From Uloborus plumipes (taxonomy: Eukaryota; Arthropoda; Arachnida; Araneae; Uloboridae), in assembly GCA_038373865.1 (NCBI GenBank), contig JAXGGA010002828.1:49804-113803 (forward strand): DNA of 64,000 nucleotides. The letters run 5' to 3'. This document shows, one piece after another, positions 46,587 to 58,957 of this stretch; the stretch's first letter is position 1; each line of letters opens with the position of its first letter. Both the position numbers and the translations under genes were made by a program. Under the pieces are notes generated by a model. The model was given only the letters and a program-made list of their open reading frames with translations, had not been told where the DNA came from and ran no database searches.

Positions 46587-48524
46587 TTGTGCCACAAAAT
46601 GATTCGGTAACAATACCTCTCAACTCTCAATCAGATCGAAAACCGCCACCAAAAATCCGTTTCACTTCTTAACCAGCTCAACCCATGCTTCACCGTTTCG
46701 CCACTGTGAAAACGCTCGAGTGAAATCAACAACATTTTTGGAATAAATTATTTAATCAACTCACATTTTTTATAGTACAGGCAGTGTATTATTTGGCGTG
46801 GAATTGAGATACCTAATGAATTTAATTAAAACTTCAATGGAAAACTGAAACATTAAAATAAAATAAATCCGATTTACTTCAGAACTAGCGCCATTAAAGT
46901 TATTTTTATCTTTTAATAATTAAACATTGCAGTTAATTAAAAAGATGAAAGTAAAAATTGAATTTTTTTGCAAACGAAAATATTTTTTCTTTCTAAAAAC
47001 GAAGTGCGCAGATAGTGAAGTTTTTTGCCTTTTTTTTTCAATGATTGAGATGTTTTTGAAACAAAATTCCAGTGACGTACGTAGTACCCAGCATCCTCCG
47101 CGGTGCGGGGGGGGGGGGCGCAAGAGGCTTGAGGGAGCAAAACCCAGAAAAAAAATAGCACAAAGTTCATTTAAAAAATATTTTTATAGTTAAATAAAAA
47201 TGTTCTCCTGAGTCAATGTCACTCCATTGCTTTTTCGAGAGGGGGGGGAGGGGGTATAAATCTTTTAGGGGGTGCAAATAAGTCTATGTTCGATACTGGT
47301 AATACCGTAATACGCAAAAACACAATATTTTCAAAATTCCAATTACCCTTCTTTTCCTGTTATTTTATAAGGTGCTAAATTTTTATATAAAATACAAAGT
47401 ATGAAATTACGTTAGAGTAAGTTTTTAAGGCCTGTTTCTGATTTTGGAAGTATAAAATAATAGGGACGTATTAGGTTCGGTTGCAAAAAAAGTTTCAAGC
47501 CGAACTTCACGCTTGAGAGGGCAATATGTTGCAAGTACCTCCGCTTTTTCTTAAAAACATTTTGCAAATATGTTTTTCAAAAGGGTAAATTTTTGCTCTT
47601 GTTCTAGAAACACATTTTATTTCTTAATCTTTTAAATAGATAAACGATTTCCGGGGAGAAAAAAAGGATTAAAAAAACTACTCTTTAAATAACGCTAAAG
47701 AATTTATCAAATTTACGAAATAAATTCTCCGATTTAACTAAAAGAATAGTAGTGCGCAAAAAGAAAGTAGTAACGTTTATCTTGAAAGAAAACACAGAAA
47801 TTGTAGGGGGGGGGGTGCTTACACAGTAAATTATTAGCTCTTTATAAAATTCAGAAAAGGAAACAGAAAAACACAAAAGTCTCACTAGAATTAACAAGCA
47901 TTTTCATTGTTTTCGATAAAATAAAATGTTCCCGGCTAAGTCTTGAAACGCTTTTAAATATTTATTTCTGCTTTCTTTATTTAAAAGAAAAAAAGCTCTC
48001 CTAAAATTAGCTGAAGTATCTGAGTAGTCGTGCAGCAAAACTCGCAAATTAAAAATATTTGACTAGTTCTTAGGACCAATTAAAGAATAAAGTTGATTTC
48101 AAAGTCAATTTTTCTCCTTAAGACTTCCATGTAAAAGTAAAAAACTAAACAATTGATGAGTGAAAGTATCGAAGTTTCTAAAAGAAAAAGAGAAATGTGG
48201 AGGCTAAAAGAAAAAGTAATCAATTCTTACGAAAATTTTAACAATTGTTTCCCTTTTTATTTCTTTTCACCGAGAAAACAGTTTTTTGAGTTCACTATAA
48301 AATATTCCGGTTAAAAAAATCATTGATACTTCAGGCAAATAGTTAAACTGCTTTAGATCAATAATGCAAAGTAATGGTGAATTTCAATATCATTTTTTTC
48401 CCTTTTTGATATGTTTTCAGGGTTACTTTTTTGTTTAAGATATTCGTTGGACGTAAAAAAAGAGCAAAACTACAATGCAAACAAAAACCCATTGTAAAAT
48501 TTATGATTAGACCCCGGATCATAT
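46587..48524. other. No gene; G-rich remnant near 47.1-47.3 kb
   Basis: CAGTGACGTACGTAG at about 47071, followed by poly-G tracts (47106-47118, 47241-47254), looks like one end of a hAT-type MITE, but the other end and duplication were not found. The rest is AT-rich. Confidence 0.4.
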
Positions 48525-48530
48525 GAAGAG

Positions 48531-48878
48531 CTTGGGGGATGAAGGGGTTATGGGACAAAACCGAAATTGCGAGTAATTAAAGTTCAAAGTTTTATTGTTG
48601 CAGCTTTTTTCTTTTCTAATTTTGTCGTTAGTGTGCGTATGAAATCGGCCTAGTGACGTCTATTTTTTGATGTACCAACCCAGGTAGCACAAATAACCTT
48701 TAAACGTTTTATAAACGTTTTTAAGCTGTTGTTAAAACGTTAATAACCATTTTACAACCTTTAAAAAACGAAGTGTGCTACTTGGGAAGTTTTATTTGCT
48801 TACCTGTATCTATTGCTTACCATTATCCAGAGTATTCATTTTTTTAAAATGTTACATAGCACCTTTATCCTCCAAGCC
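48531..48878 (+). mobile_element. GCTTGG-ended MITE, copy 2 (interrupted)
   Basis: Starts GCTTGGGGGATGAAGGGGTT and ends with the inverted TTATCCTCCAAGCCC. The flanks carry a candidate duplication TCATATG just outside (about 48519 and 48883). It is homologous to 36403-36632 but split by the 108-bp element at 48679-48786. Confidence 0.75.
48679..48786. mobile_element. 108-bp CCCAGGTAGCACA palindromic MITE
   Basis: Inverted ends CCCAGGTAGCACA and TGTGCTACTTGGG share the CCCARGTAGCA signature of the larger GATCGG-family elements. The interior is AACGTTTTATAAACGTTTTT-like palindromic sequence. The uninterrupted paralogue at 36.5 kb shows the empty site and implies a 2-bp AA duplication (48677-48678 and 48787-48788). 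Confidence 0.88.
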
Positions 48879-49259
48879 CATTCATATGTCAACGCAAACG
48901 TATGCAACATGCACATGTTTGAGTTGAGTTGAGACTAATCCTCCACATGTTTGCTTTTTTAAGCTACTGTGCAAAAATGCTGAGAGCGGAACGTTAAATG
49001 CGTATAACGACTCCGACTCCTCAACTTTGCAGCCATAGCAAAAATGCAGACTACGAAAAAAAATACAGGATCCTAACTCTTAGAACTTTTAATCCTACGA
49101 CTTCCGATCCCGACTCCGCAGCCCTGGTTTCTACAGTGAAATAATGAATATTGAGAGGATGTTTTCAATTTTTATCCTAAAGTTTTATTTTAATTATTTC
49201 ATTTTTGGCAAATTTTAATTATTTCATTTTTGGCAACGGAAAATTAAAGGAAATTCGGA

Positions 49260-49860
49260 GTGCTTTTTTATTTCCTTTTACTTAGTAAAGGAAGTATTGT
49301 GATCACGAAAAAAAATCACTCAAATTTGAGTCTAAATTTGGATTTTGCTCACCCCCGAATGAATGTTCAGTAGTTTTTTCGACCTGTCAGCACGTGCATA
49401 AGTACCTACCAACATATAAGCAGCCGAAAAATCCTTTTCAACCACCCCTGAGTTAATTACGACGAGTTTTCTCGTGACGTCTGTATGTACGTATGTGCGG
49501 ATGTATGTGGTGTCGCATAACTCAAAAACTATATGCCGTAGAAGCTTCTAGCTTGGTATGTAGGCTCTGAGGATGGTCCTAGTTGTGCACCTCCCTTGTG
49601 GTTGCATTCGAATGTTCCCAAGGGGGTGTTTTACCCCTTTTTTGGGGTAAATCAGTGTTAATTTCAATGCAGACTCAAGTGATATGAATTGGCGCAGCCA
49701 CTTGGCGATATGTCGCCAAGCTTTTGGTCGCCAAGTGTTTGACGCCAAATTGGCGACCTATCGCCAAGTTGGCGACAAATTTGGCGAAAAAATTATTTTT
49801 TGGAATTTGGGTTAAACTGGCGCTATTGGCGTTATTTTGCGAAAAATTCACTGAATGATA
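49260..49860 (+). repeat. Retroelement-like repeat ending in TTGGCGAC cluster
   Basis: It begins with the hairpin-like CCTTTTACTTAGTAAAGGAA and passes through GTATGTACGTATGTGCGGAT and TGTCGCATAACTCAAAAACT, typical of 3' parts of arthropod non-LTR retroelements. It closes with about eight direct and inverted copies of TTGGCGA between 49693 and 49797. A 66-codon open frame on the minus strand is not supported as a gene. Confidence 0.5.
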
Positions 49861-50380
49861 TTAAAATCAGCAATATTTAGAAAATTAACCGTTGTAAAAT
49901 ATTTTTTGCATTGTTTCGTGGCAGATTAGGGGAGCAAAAATTTGAATTGTTACCTTGCTCACTCCAAGCACTTTTTTTTAACACTTAAGGCAACTACTAA
50001 GAAATTAACACGTAAAAAGAAGTAGTGTGGGGTCCATACCAGATTTTTTTTTTTTTTTTTTTTTGACTTGAAGAAAGCTATCCAAAGACGACTCTTTTCT
50101 GATGAAAATTATTTATTTAAGATGACATTTTATTATTTATTTATTTATTTTCTAAAGTATGTATTTATCTATTTTTTTTAATTACTGGCAACAGACTATA
50201 TATTTTCTGAGAAGTTTTTTTTTTTGACCCCTCCCCCCAAACCCCCCCCCCCCCCAAAAAAAAAAGAGTTACGAACGACTTTATTAACATATTTATTTAT
50301 TTACTGAGGTTTTTGGTAAAATTTACTTACTTTAACGTGTTTTCTATTTTACTGATTTATTTTTGTTTATTTATGTATTA
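49861..50380. other. Low-complexity AT-rich DNA
   Basis: Poly-T at 50046-50064, a poly-C/poly-A tract near 50226-50267 and TTTATTTA arrays. Nothing else is recognised. Confidence 0.5.
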
Positions 50381-50678
50381 AAAACAATTGAAGAATTTAA
50401 TTTAATTTATTTATTTTATGGAACAAATACATACATATTAGCTTGATTGTTTAGAAGGTGTTGCTACGTTTTTTGTCCGTTTATTTATTTTTTGCGTATC
50501 CATTTCGCTATGTAAGAGAGGCATATTTTGTTTTTGGAGATCAGCTTTAAGTGATAAAAAGCTATGTTTGAAATAAATTGTACTTTTAACCAATAAAAAA
50601 TATATTGATCAGATGTTAGAAAGTCAACGTTAATATACGTAAAAGTAGGCTCGTTTAGTTCAGGAAGGAACTTGTTTA
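50381..50678 (+). repeat. Dispersed repeat family R1, copy 3
   Basis: Matches 571-857 and 6941-7720, including AGAGGCATATTTTGTTTTTG and GTAGGCTCGTTTAGTTC. Carries the uninterrupted TTAA (50547-50550) at the position of the piggyBac-type insertion in copy 2. Confidence 0.65.
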
Positions 50679-50680
50679 TT

Positions 50681-51118
50681 TATTTTTTAGCAGTCCGGAA
50701 GATTACTTATTGATCTCCCCCTGACCTTAGCATGGTGTAAGGATATCTATTATCTGTCCAATTGGTCAGACTAATCACATGACTTAAATTTCATTAAATA
50801 TCATATCCAAAACACAATCATGAGTTTAATGGCAAATTAATCAGAAATTCAGTCTTTTTTTTTTTTTTTTTTTCTTTTTTTGAAAAATTTTAATTTTTGC
50901 GAAGAACTTCAAGAATTTTGAAAAGAAAAATAATCTTTCAAACTTTAACTCAAAAAACAAACGTCATTTCTACCAGCCATTATACCAAAAGTAAACTTTT
51001 GACACTTGTCTTTAATATATTTTCGCCATAATGCGATTCAAGAATACTTAATGATTCGAAAAATTTGTAAAATGTTGATTTCACAATGCATCCAAAGAGC
51101 CTAAATTTTTCTGCAGAC

Positions 51119-51168
<50 letters not shown>

Positions 51169-52355
51169 ATTTTCTTCAAAACTTATATATTATCGTCTTT
51201 TTCTGTTTGCAAAAAAATATGAATCACGCGAACATAATACTCGCACTGAATAACCGTAATAAATTGCTGCGAAAATATATAAAAGCTTGTGAACTAATCA
51301 GTGTTTAATCCTAGATTTAAAATAAAATCTTGAAAGGTAACGTAAAATGCGTGCAAAATTAGAAGTTTTAAGAACACAAGGTAAACACCTGGCTCAATTC
51401 TTGATTGCAAAAACTGAAATTTGTCAGAAACAAATTTTAGTTGTTTTTTTTTTCAATTTTAATCAAAAATGCATTGCTTTTAAAGCATAAGCTCTGAATT
51501 GTTTACCTGTTTATTACTCGTACTAAAAGCCAAGTGCAGTTTCTAAAATGTAAAATGTCTTGAACATACCTAGAAGAAAAAAAACAGGATATAGAACAGG
51601 ATATAAAAAAAATACATATTTCATTATTGCACATATTTCAATTTCTATTTTAAAAGTTCTTAGGAGGATAAGCTTTTATAACACTTAGTCATAAAATGCA
51701 TCGACATTTCTTTGGGGAAAATCTCTTGCTATAAAAGTTGCAAAAAAATATCTCAACTCACTTAGATATTGAGATCTATAAGATTGCTCAGTTTACACTA
51801 CGTTGGTTTAAACCATTTTTTAAACCGTGATTTCATCCGAACCAAATATTTCTCTTTTTTTTTTTTTTTTGAAAAAAAACATGTGTTTTTTTAAAAATGT
51901 TTTCCTTTTGTATTTTTTGAAAAAAAAAAAGTTTTCCCTCAAATACTTTCACAAATTTTTCACATTATTGGAAAATAGTAAAATATAATTAGTGTAAAGC
52001 AAAGCTTTATAGATAAATCACAGGTTCATAAATTTGCAAACGAGTTATTTAATGCAATGCACGTTTAAAATGTATGCTTTTTAATCTATGAAACATTTCT
52101 AATCAATGCAAAATTTTTCTATCAGATATATAAATATACAAGGCGATCAACTAAGTTTTTCTAAAACTACATGGAGAAAAAAATCCCCAAGTATAACGCG
52201 TAAACCAACCTGGCGATAAATATTGTTCCGAAAAAGATTTAGAGCACTAATAAATCAAAAGTTAGCTTACCTACCGGTTCGTAGTAACTCAAAACAATAT
52301 AATCAATAGTAGCACATCATTAAAATGTCTTAACTTAGAAGATAATTTTTCGAAT
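50681..52355. other. No gene; poly-T tract
   Basis: AT-rich with an uninterrupted run of about 46 T at 51120-51165 and a shorter one at 50856-50872. No open frame or partner elsewhere. Confidence 0.5.
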
Positions 52356-52359
52356 TTAA

Positions 52360-52874
52360 CCCAATAATGCCTGACATTTTTTTTCCAAAGATATTTTGTA
52401 TAATGGTTACAAACAGTGTTTAATGGACAGGAAAAATAATTAAAAAAATATCATGTAAAAAATAATTTTTTTATTAAGGAAAGAAAAATCGTGCCTTAAA
52501 AATTACGATAGACCGCAGATGTTACATACTTTTTTTACAAAATTTCTTTTCTGCCTACGATATAATATTTAAAAAGACATTTTATAAGAAGAAATAAAAT
52601 CAGCAATTAGCATAAACTGGGAAAATGGGAATAACTTTGAAAACTGAGCTTTTTTTTCCTGAGATTGTAAACGATGTAGTTTTTGATAAAGATCATATTG
52701 AAACTGCTACAGAACACACTTTGCAATGGTTATGTGCTGCAATCTGTTAATAACGAATTGAAACAATACCAAGGTACAAATTGAACACTATTATTTGGTT
52801 GAAATGTTCATTTTGGTGGAAATTCAGACCCTTTTTTGGACCGTACCTAAAAAGGGACGCCAGGCATTAATGGG
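52360..52874. mobile_element. piggyBac-type MITE
   Basis: A 515-bp element with ends CCCAATAATGCCTG and CCAGGCATTAATGGG, flanked by TTAA at 52356-52359 and 52875-52878. It is non-coding. Confidence 0.87.
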
Positions 52875-52958
52875 TTAAACTTTGCATTATTAATTTAGAC
52901 AACAAAAACTGACCAATAAATATCCCGTTGTTTTTTATTTATTTTTTTCTCTTATTGT

Positions 52959-53054
52959 ATTTACAGTTTATCACTATAAAATTAGCAATTTTACTGTTTA
53001 TTACTATAAAATTGATTGTATTATACTGTAAAAACATTTTCTTTTTTTGCAGTG
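52959..53054 (-). mobile_element. ACAGT family MITE, copy H (end fragment)
   Basis: About 96 bp of one end: TTTACAGTTTATCACTATAA, then TGTATTATACTGTAAAAACA and the terminal TTTTTTTGCAGTG. The other end is missing. Confidence 0.75.
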
Positions 53055-53838
53055 TACTTCATCGGGATCATTATAGATTTTTTATCAATTAAGAAATGAA
53101 TAAAAAAGTTGTCTATCAACACATGAACCATTAACTTATTACTATATACAACTCTTTTTTTTTTTATTTTTGAGCCATAAGAAAAGGTGGTGTTAAAAAT
53201 TCCTGTGTTCCAAGTATTCTTAACTACTTTTCAGAGACTTCTTTCCTTCTTCGAGAATTTGTTTAGTTCTTGTAAACTTAATCAGTTTTTGCAGCATGGA
53301 AAGGATCAAATTCCTTTTACACAAAAATCTTGCCACAAATCAGAGATTGAATAATTCGACAGGCGTTCATGAATATAAACAAGAATTCCTTTGAATACCG
53401 GGAAAACTCGCAAAATATATAAACTTTCACATTTCTCTTAAATCCCCAACTGAAATTCCCAATTTTTTCGTGAGAAAATAAAACTTCTGTTGAAGCCTTC
53501 AAAACCTGTGCAGCATTATCTGTGCATACACAAATATATAGAAAAGGAAGAATCTAAGCCAAAACTTCTGATATGGATCACAAAGTAAAAATAAAAGAGA
53601 AAAAAATGATATTCTATTCAAATCCTTTAAAATATTTTCTTCTTTAAATGGAATTTTACGTTCTTTTGTGAGAAATTGATTTTATTCTAAGAGTGCGAGA
53701 TGAAGTCTGATAAAAAAAAAGTTATTTCATGTGCTCTGTGGGCTAAATATTAACGTTACAAACATATGTAAAGCAAATATTCAATTGACAGAACAGGAGG
53801 CTAAGTTAAGGAACTGTATAGTTATTAATTATTACATT
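53055..53838. other. No feature recognised
   Basis: AT-rich unique sequence without a credible gene. Confidence 0.4.
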
Positions 53839-54162
53839 ATGAAGAGATATTTCCGGTCTTGTAGGCCGTGGTCGATGAGAAACATAAATATCAAACGTTT
53901 CGTTGGACACTGCGGTCGACATCATCAGTGAGTAGTTTTGGTGAGACTGATGCACTAGCTTCGGCCGCTCTAGTATTTAAGTAGACTGCTGATGGGTGCT
54001 GGCTCCTGATTGGTTGTTGTTTCTTCGGTCTCTGGAGCGGTCTGGATTCTGATTGAATGGATTTTCTGGTATGGGTGAGCCTCCGTCTATGTCTGGACCG
54101 CGGATCTAAGGGCGGAATGCCATGTTTTCGGTAAGTTGAATAGCCCGAAAATACCTCTTCAT
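53839..54162. mobile_element. 324-bp inverted-repeat element, possibly Penelope-derived
   Basis: Ends ATGAAGAGATATTTCCGG and CCCGAAAATACCTCTTCAT are inverted repeats. The interior is GC-richer and holds CGTTTCGTTGGACACTGCGG then TCGACATCATCAG, a phrase I associate with terminal parts of Penelope-like elements in many animals. That association is from memory and unverified. No target duplication was recognised. It is non-coding. Confidence 0.55.
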
Positions 54163-54991
54163 ATTGACGCCGGCAGTGAAAGCTACAAGAAGTATTTAAT
54201 TCGGGGAGGGGGGGGGCGCAAACTGCGCCATTGAAATTTTTAGGGGGCTGTGTTCATAAAGTTTTTTATAGGAATTCTTGTTCTTGGTAGCTCTGTCACT
54301 GTTAAAAATTCAGGAACCTTTTACGGTAAATATTACTGTGTAATTGATGTGTTTACAGAACGACATTTTTAACAGTAAATTGTGCCGAGAAAAATAAACG
54401 ATTACAGCGCCAACTGATACATCACGTGACATATTGTGATTAGACTCTGCGGCAAATGGTGTGAACGGTTTTTTTTTTTTTTTTTTTGAGGAGAAAACTC
54501 AGCCTCATTACCTTCGGTGCTCCAGAACTTTTTGGCCGACATAAGCTGTTAAACTTCCCCTTTTTATCATGAGTTCACTCTTGTGCTTTCAGATATGAGG
54601 GAAGTTGTTGCACTTATGCGGATGGTTGAATCTTTTTTTGTCCCAATTAGGGATCAAAAACAGCAACATTGCCACTTTGAATCAGAAAAATGTAAATTTC
54701 AACATATTCAAAATCTCCAAATTTTTATCATCCCACCTCTACAAATTTTCTATCATTAGTATATTACAAAGAATTGTCACAATTTAGGACGAGATATCTC
54801 AACAACTTCAATTCAGCATTCAAAGAAAGCTCCCCTGAACTTACTCTAGGAATATCGTGTGGTGCAATGATCCGTTGTGTACAATCTTGCCAAGTTTTTG
54901 CGTAAAATCAAAACAGAAATCTAACATAACCTTGCCAGGAAACCATCAAACACTCTACAGTTTTTTTTTCCTTCCTATATTTCTTTTGTAA
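54163..54991. other. No gene; small G-rich remnant
   Basis: GGGGGGGGGCGCAAACTGCG CC-type sequence at 54205-54245 resembles an inner block of the CARGGGTGCCCA hAT MITE family but lacks its ends. A T run lies near 54472-54487. Confidence 0.4.
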
Positions 54992-55413
54992 CACTGTAAA
55001 AAATGAACCTTTTTTTACAGTATAATATTGGCAGCAGAGGTTCCAGATTAAAACTGTAAAATGCACAGTAATAAACTGTAAAATTAACAGTTTTGAGTTT
55101 ATTACTGCAAAGCAGCAATTTTACAGTTTATTATCACACTTTTACAGTTTATCACCACAAAATTAGCTGTATTATACTGTAAAAACAACAGTATAATACT
55201 GGCAGCAGAGGTTCCAGTTTATTACTGTCGCATTTCAGTTTTAAACTGAAATTAGCAATTTTATAGTTTACTGCAGTAAAAATGGCAATTTATAGTTTAT
55301 CACTGGAAAATTAGCAATTTTACAGTTTTTACTGTAAAATTTGCAATTTCTACAGTTTATTACCACAAAATTAGCTGTATTATACTGTAAAAACAGCATT
55401 CATTTTTACAGTG
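54992..55413 (-). mobile_element. ACAGT family MITE, copy F
   Basis: A 422-bp element inverted relative to copy A, with ends CACTGTAAAAAATGAAC and CATTTTTACAGTG. It is longer than the others because of extra TTTACAGTTTATTAYCAC units, a sign of slippage among the internal short repeats. Confidence 0.87.
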
Positions 55414-56098
55414 AGTAAAATATGCTAAACAATATGACTGTAAGACACAGAAGCACTTCAAATTGTAATATGATGACCTACACGCATTTTAAACTAAATC
55501 TTTTTAAATATTTAACAATAAATTAATAGATATTTTTAAATTCTAGATTGTGTATAAGCTTTTGTATTACGTTTCAAGGGATCATAAACGTAACACTACT
55601 TTTAGTTTTAGCATCAATGGTACTTCCTGAAATAGAATACAATTGAATGCGATAATGAAAACGTATAACTAAAAAAGTATAACATGCAAAATTAATCGCA
55701 ATCAGACGTAAAATGTCGCCCTTTTGTCTACTGTGAATGAAATACAATCGAACTTATTCATTGAAATATCTCAATATAGTTCCACTCATCCGTAAAATAA
55801 TTTTTCGCCGACGAATGCAGCTTCCACTACCATATCTGATTTGAGGCTAATTAGTTGTTCGATACCGGGAGCTCCTGAATTGCATTTCTACTGAATTCAT
55901 TTCAAATTCGCAGCCACCATGATTATTGAAGATTTGCATTTAAATTCCGTCGTTTCAAAGGGGGACTCGGAGAGAGATTGATTTCGTGGCTAATTACGTA
56001 CAGCAGAAACCACGAGTCCTCTCCTTACAATATTCAAAGCACCTTTATGGTATAAATTTGAATATCTTTCCAACATTGCAACATATAGATAAAGGCGG
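55414..56098. other. Unique DNA, candidate conserved non-coding part
   Basis: The part at 55790-56060 is complex, low in homopolymers and contains GGCTAATTAG and GGCTAATTACG homeodomain-type cores plus GAGGCT...CCGGGAG...TGAAT, also seen at 37954-37999. No open frame. The regulatory idea is weak. Confidence 0.25.
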
Positions 56099-56106
56099 CT
56101 GTCCAT

Positions 56107-58949
56107 TAGGGTGGAGCGAAAATGACCGAAAAAAACTTTTTTTTGAATTTCAACTAGCTTGATGTGTCAAAATGTGCCATTTGGTCACTAAAAGAGAGTG
56201 AAAATTTGAAGAGATTTGAAACATTTTTTGATCTCCCTTCGCGAGCTTTTATTTTACAATATTTGGTGACATTATGTAAAAAATTGACTACACATAAGAC
56301 AAACTGTTTTTCAGTTTAGCCACCTTCAAGCACAACAAAATATCATAAATATAATAATTAATGCAGTAAACTATCAAAAAAATATTAAATAAAATAATGT
56401 ATCACAAATGCAAAAATAAAATAAAATGTCAAATATTTACGAAGTGAAATGTGAAAATTCACGTTTTGTCTCAAACTTCGGCATTAACTCTCGCAAAGCA
56501 ATTCGGGCACTGACGAACCTATCTCGTGCTGTGTGCCCACAAACAGCTTTCGCCGCCTCTTTCACCAGCTTAACAAATCTTTCCACGCCTCGAGTGTGAT
56601 TCGGAAATTTCAAGTTTTCCAACGGTTCCAATTCACTAATATATAATCTAAAAACTCGATTAGATGTAGTGATCAATCGCGAGTGGTCTAAGCAACCAGG
56701 GTATCTATTTGCTAAAGTAAAATTACATTCACCTTTGCTAATGCTATTGCACATTTTCAGTAGATAGCGTTGATCTGTGCTTAACTTCTTCGGGTCTAGA
56801 TTGGACAGCTCCTCTATTAACTGCATGGGTTCAAAGGAAGTAACAGGCTGATTGGTGCACGTAGCAAGCCGTTTTGCGATATATCCAGAAAGTGCCCGTG
56901 GTCCTACAGTCGTGTCATCCATTGCATGGAAAAGATGGTTCAGAGGCAGCTCATTAGCGTGAAGCAGACATAACAGCCACTGCAGCGACTCTTTAATGTT
57001 TCCTCCAGTAGTAGTATAACATTTGCTCCATGACCTGTGTTCACATTCATGCCATCACACCCTATAACTTAAATGCTCTCCATTTGTACATTCTGCTCTA
57101 TGAAACTAGAGACTATTGTCTCAGCAATGTCTTTGCTGAAGCTTGATGTCGGAGTAATGTGGCTGAAGTAAGAATAACCTGGCTGAGTCTGCGATGTTGC
57201 TTATATGTTCTTCTGTCAGGAGTTTTCTGTGGTACTTGCTGTCACTGTCGACTACTTGTGTCTAAGTTTGCTATTTTCGACCATCAAAATATATTTCTTC
57301 TGTGTCTTGATGCACCTGATTAATCTGATTATAATTTTGTTCGAGTTTCCTACGAGTTTTTATTCTTTCTCTACGGATCTTACTTCAATCTATTACTTTA
57401 GATCGGTCGATTGGCTACACGAGACCAACATCGTGCAGAACTGATGTTGCCAATGCAGCAGCCCATCTATCCGAGACTACGATCTGATCGCAAGCTTAAA
57501 CAAGTGCAGGTAGAGAGATTGTCCTTTTCTTGCGTTTTATATTTTCTTTGCCTAGTCTCAATTACTTTTTTATCACGTACCTGTCATCCGTCACACTACC
57601 TAACGAGTGAGATTCCTCCTCGATACTGTCAGTATCGGCAAAATTGAATGTATTTTTTCTCTGTATGATACTTAGCTTATTTACTCGACTTAGAATGGCT
57701 ACCTCTCTTTTAAGTTTTCTCCTCAATTTCGCTGTCTCTCTCTTATTTACACCACCAATTATGGTCTTTCTTGGTTCTCTTTGTGACCATGCAAAAAAAT
57801 GCGTTCCTTTGCCGGAGCTTTAAATTCTTTGGGCAGTTGCAGTTTGAAGTCATCTCAAAGCTTTTACATTTGCTAAGATCAAACAGGCTGTTGGCTTTGT
57901 TACAAAAGTCCCTCAGTTTCCGCTAGTAGTTGATCTTATCTTTTTTCCCTTTGTAAACCTTTAGGATCGTATTGTATTTGTTGCGGAATAATCTCAGTTT
58001 TTCAATCGCATCTACGTGACTTACCGTTGGAAGTGAGACCTCTGTCCAGATCTCTTCCACATCATAACAAAGTTTATGCGTTATATCAAAAAAATAATGG
58101 GTATTTTCCATTTTCCGTCTTGTAGTTGCATGTATTTTTATAACATCGGTGTAAGTTGGAAAGTACTGGACGGAAAGTTTCTTGGAGAGCCAAATATCAC
58201 ACATGATACTTCGTCTCTTGTAACTGAAATCAATTTCATTTATGCAATAAATGTAATGTTTATTATTTCAAAATTAATAAAAAATATATTTAATATTATT
58301 ATTCATATGATAGAAAATATCTCTTTGAAAAACAAATAATATACAACTGAAATTGATTTTTAGCTTAAAAATAGTTCGATTCCAATCAAACAGAAAACCG
58401 AAATAGTTATGGTTTCGTAGTTTCTTATTGTAATATAATAACAATGGTATTATTATAATAACAGTGTTATATCAAATATTAGCAATGCTATAATAAACTG
58501 TGTTGAATTCAGACTGAATCTAGTTACAAAGTCTTAAATGAAAATCCATCAATATATAATAAGAAACTAACTTTTGAATATCTACTACTTACAGGAGGGC
58601 TGCTGCAAAACTAATGATAACAGGCGGGAAAATAACCTATTATTTTTCTAATAAATACTTATGCCATCCATCGAAATTAAAGTGAAGTATTTAAAATGTC
58701 AATTTTAATAACTATCGATGCAAAAGGTGAAAAAAAATTGTAGGACAATCAAAAGTGCCCTACAAAGTCTTTTAATGCAGTATTCTAACAAAAAATCTCA
58801 AAATGTCAATTTTTCAGTGAGGCGAAGGGAGATCAAAAAATTGTCAGATGATATTGTGATTTTGCAGAATTGTTACTATTATACAAAAGGCACGTTTTCC
58901 GCATACAAGCTTAAAAAAATAAAATAAAAAGTTTTTTCGCTCCACCCTA
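56107..58949 (-). mobile_element. Decayed DNA transposon E2 (hAT-like), copy 2 of 2
   Basis: A 2843-bp element, inverted relative to E1, with ends TAGGGTGGAGCGAAAA and TTTTTTCGCTCCACCCTA and a perfect 8-bp duplication CTGTCCAT (56099-56106 and 58950-58957). The ends and 8-bp duplication favour hAT. It retains about 868 bp (57146-58013) missing from E1 and lacks about 456 bp present in E1 (junction near 56607). Adding back either deletion, and discounting the pogo MITE in E1, gives about 3.3 kb for the undeleted element. Confidence 0.88.
56437..58204 (-). pseudogene. Broken transposase-like gene of E2
   Basis: Read on the minus strand, an N-terminal block (58204-57923) contains FPTYTDV and VEEIWTEVSLPTVSHV. 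A middle block near 57500-57410 reads VVSDRWAAALATSVLHDVGL before a stop. The GCDG motif lies near 57058, preceded by the same TAA (57069-57071) as in E1. A one-base difference near 56985 shifts the frame within the PLQW block. The final block (56922-56437) is open for 161 codons and contains STDQRYLLKMC, NRVFRLYISELEPLENLKF and HTARDRFVSARIALRELMPKFETKREF. The deletion near 56607 falls in-frame inside this last block. The family is unnamed by me. It is not functional as it stands, but it could act as a substrate for a related transposase. Confidence 0.72.
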
Positions 58950-58957
58950 CTGTCCAT

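Noticed and set aside
53897..53928. Hammerhead-ribozyme-like core on the minus strand (CTGATGA then CGAAAC)
   Set aside because: The two core strings are present with 20 bases between them, and Penelope-like elements are known to carry hammerheads. However, the intervening bases do not give a stable stem II next to the core, and I found no convincing stem I or III.
57205..57647. Plus-strand open frames of 78-79 codons
   Set aside because: They lie antisense to the E2 transposase relic and are hydrophobic by composition only.
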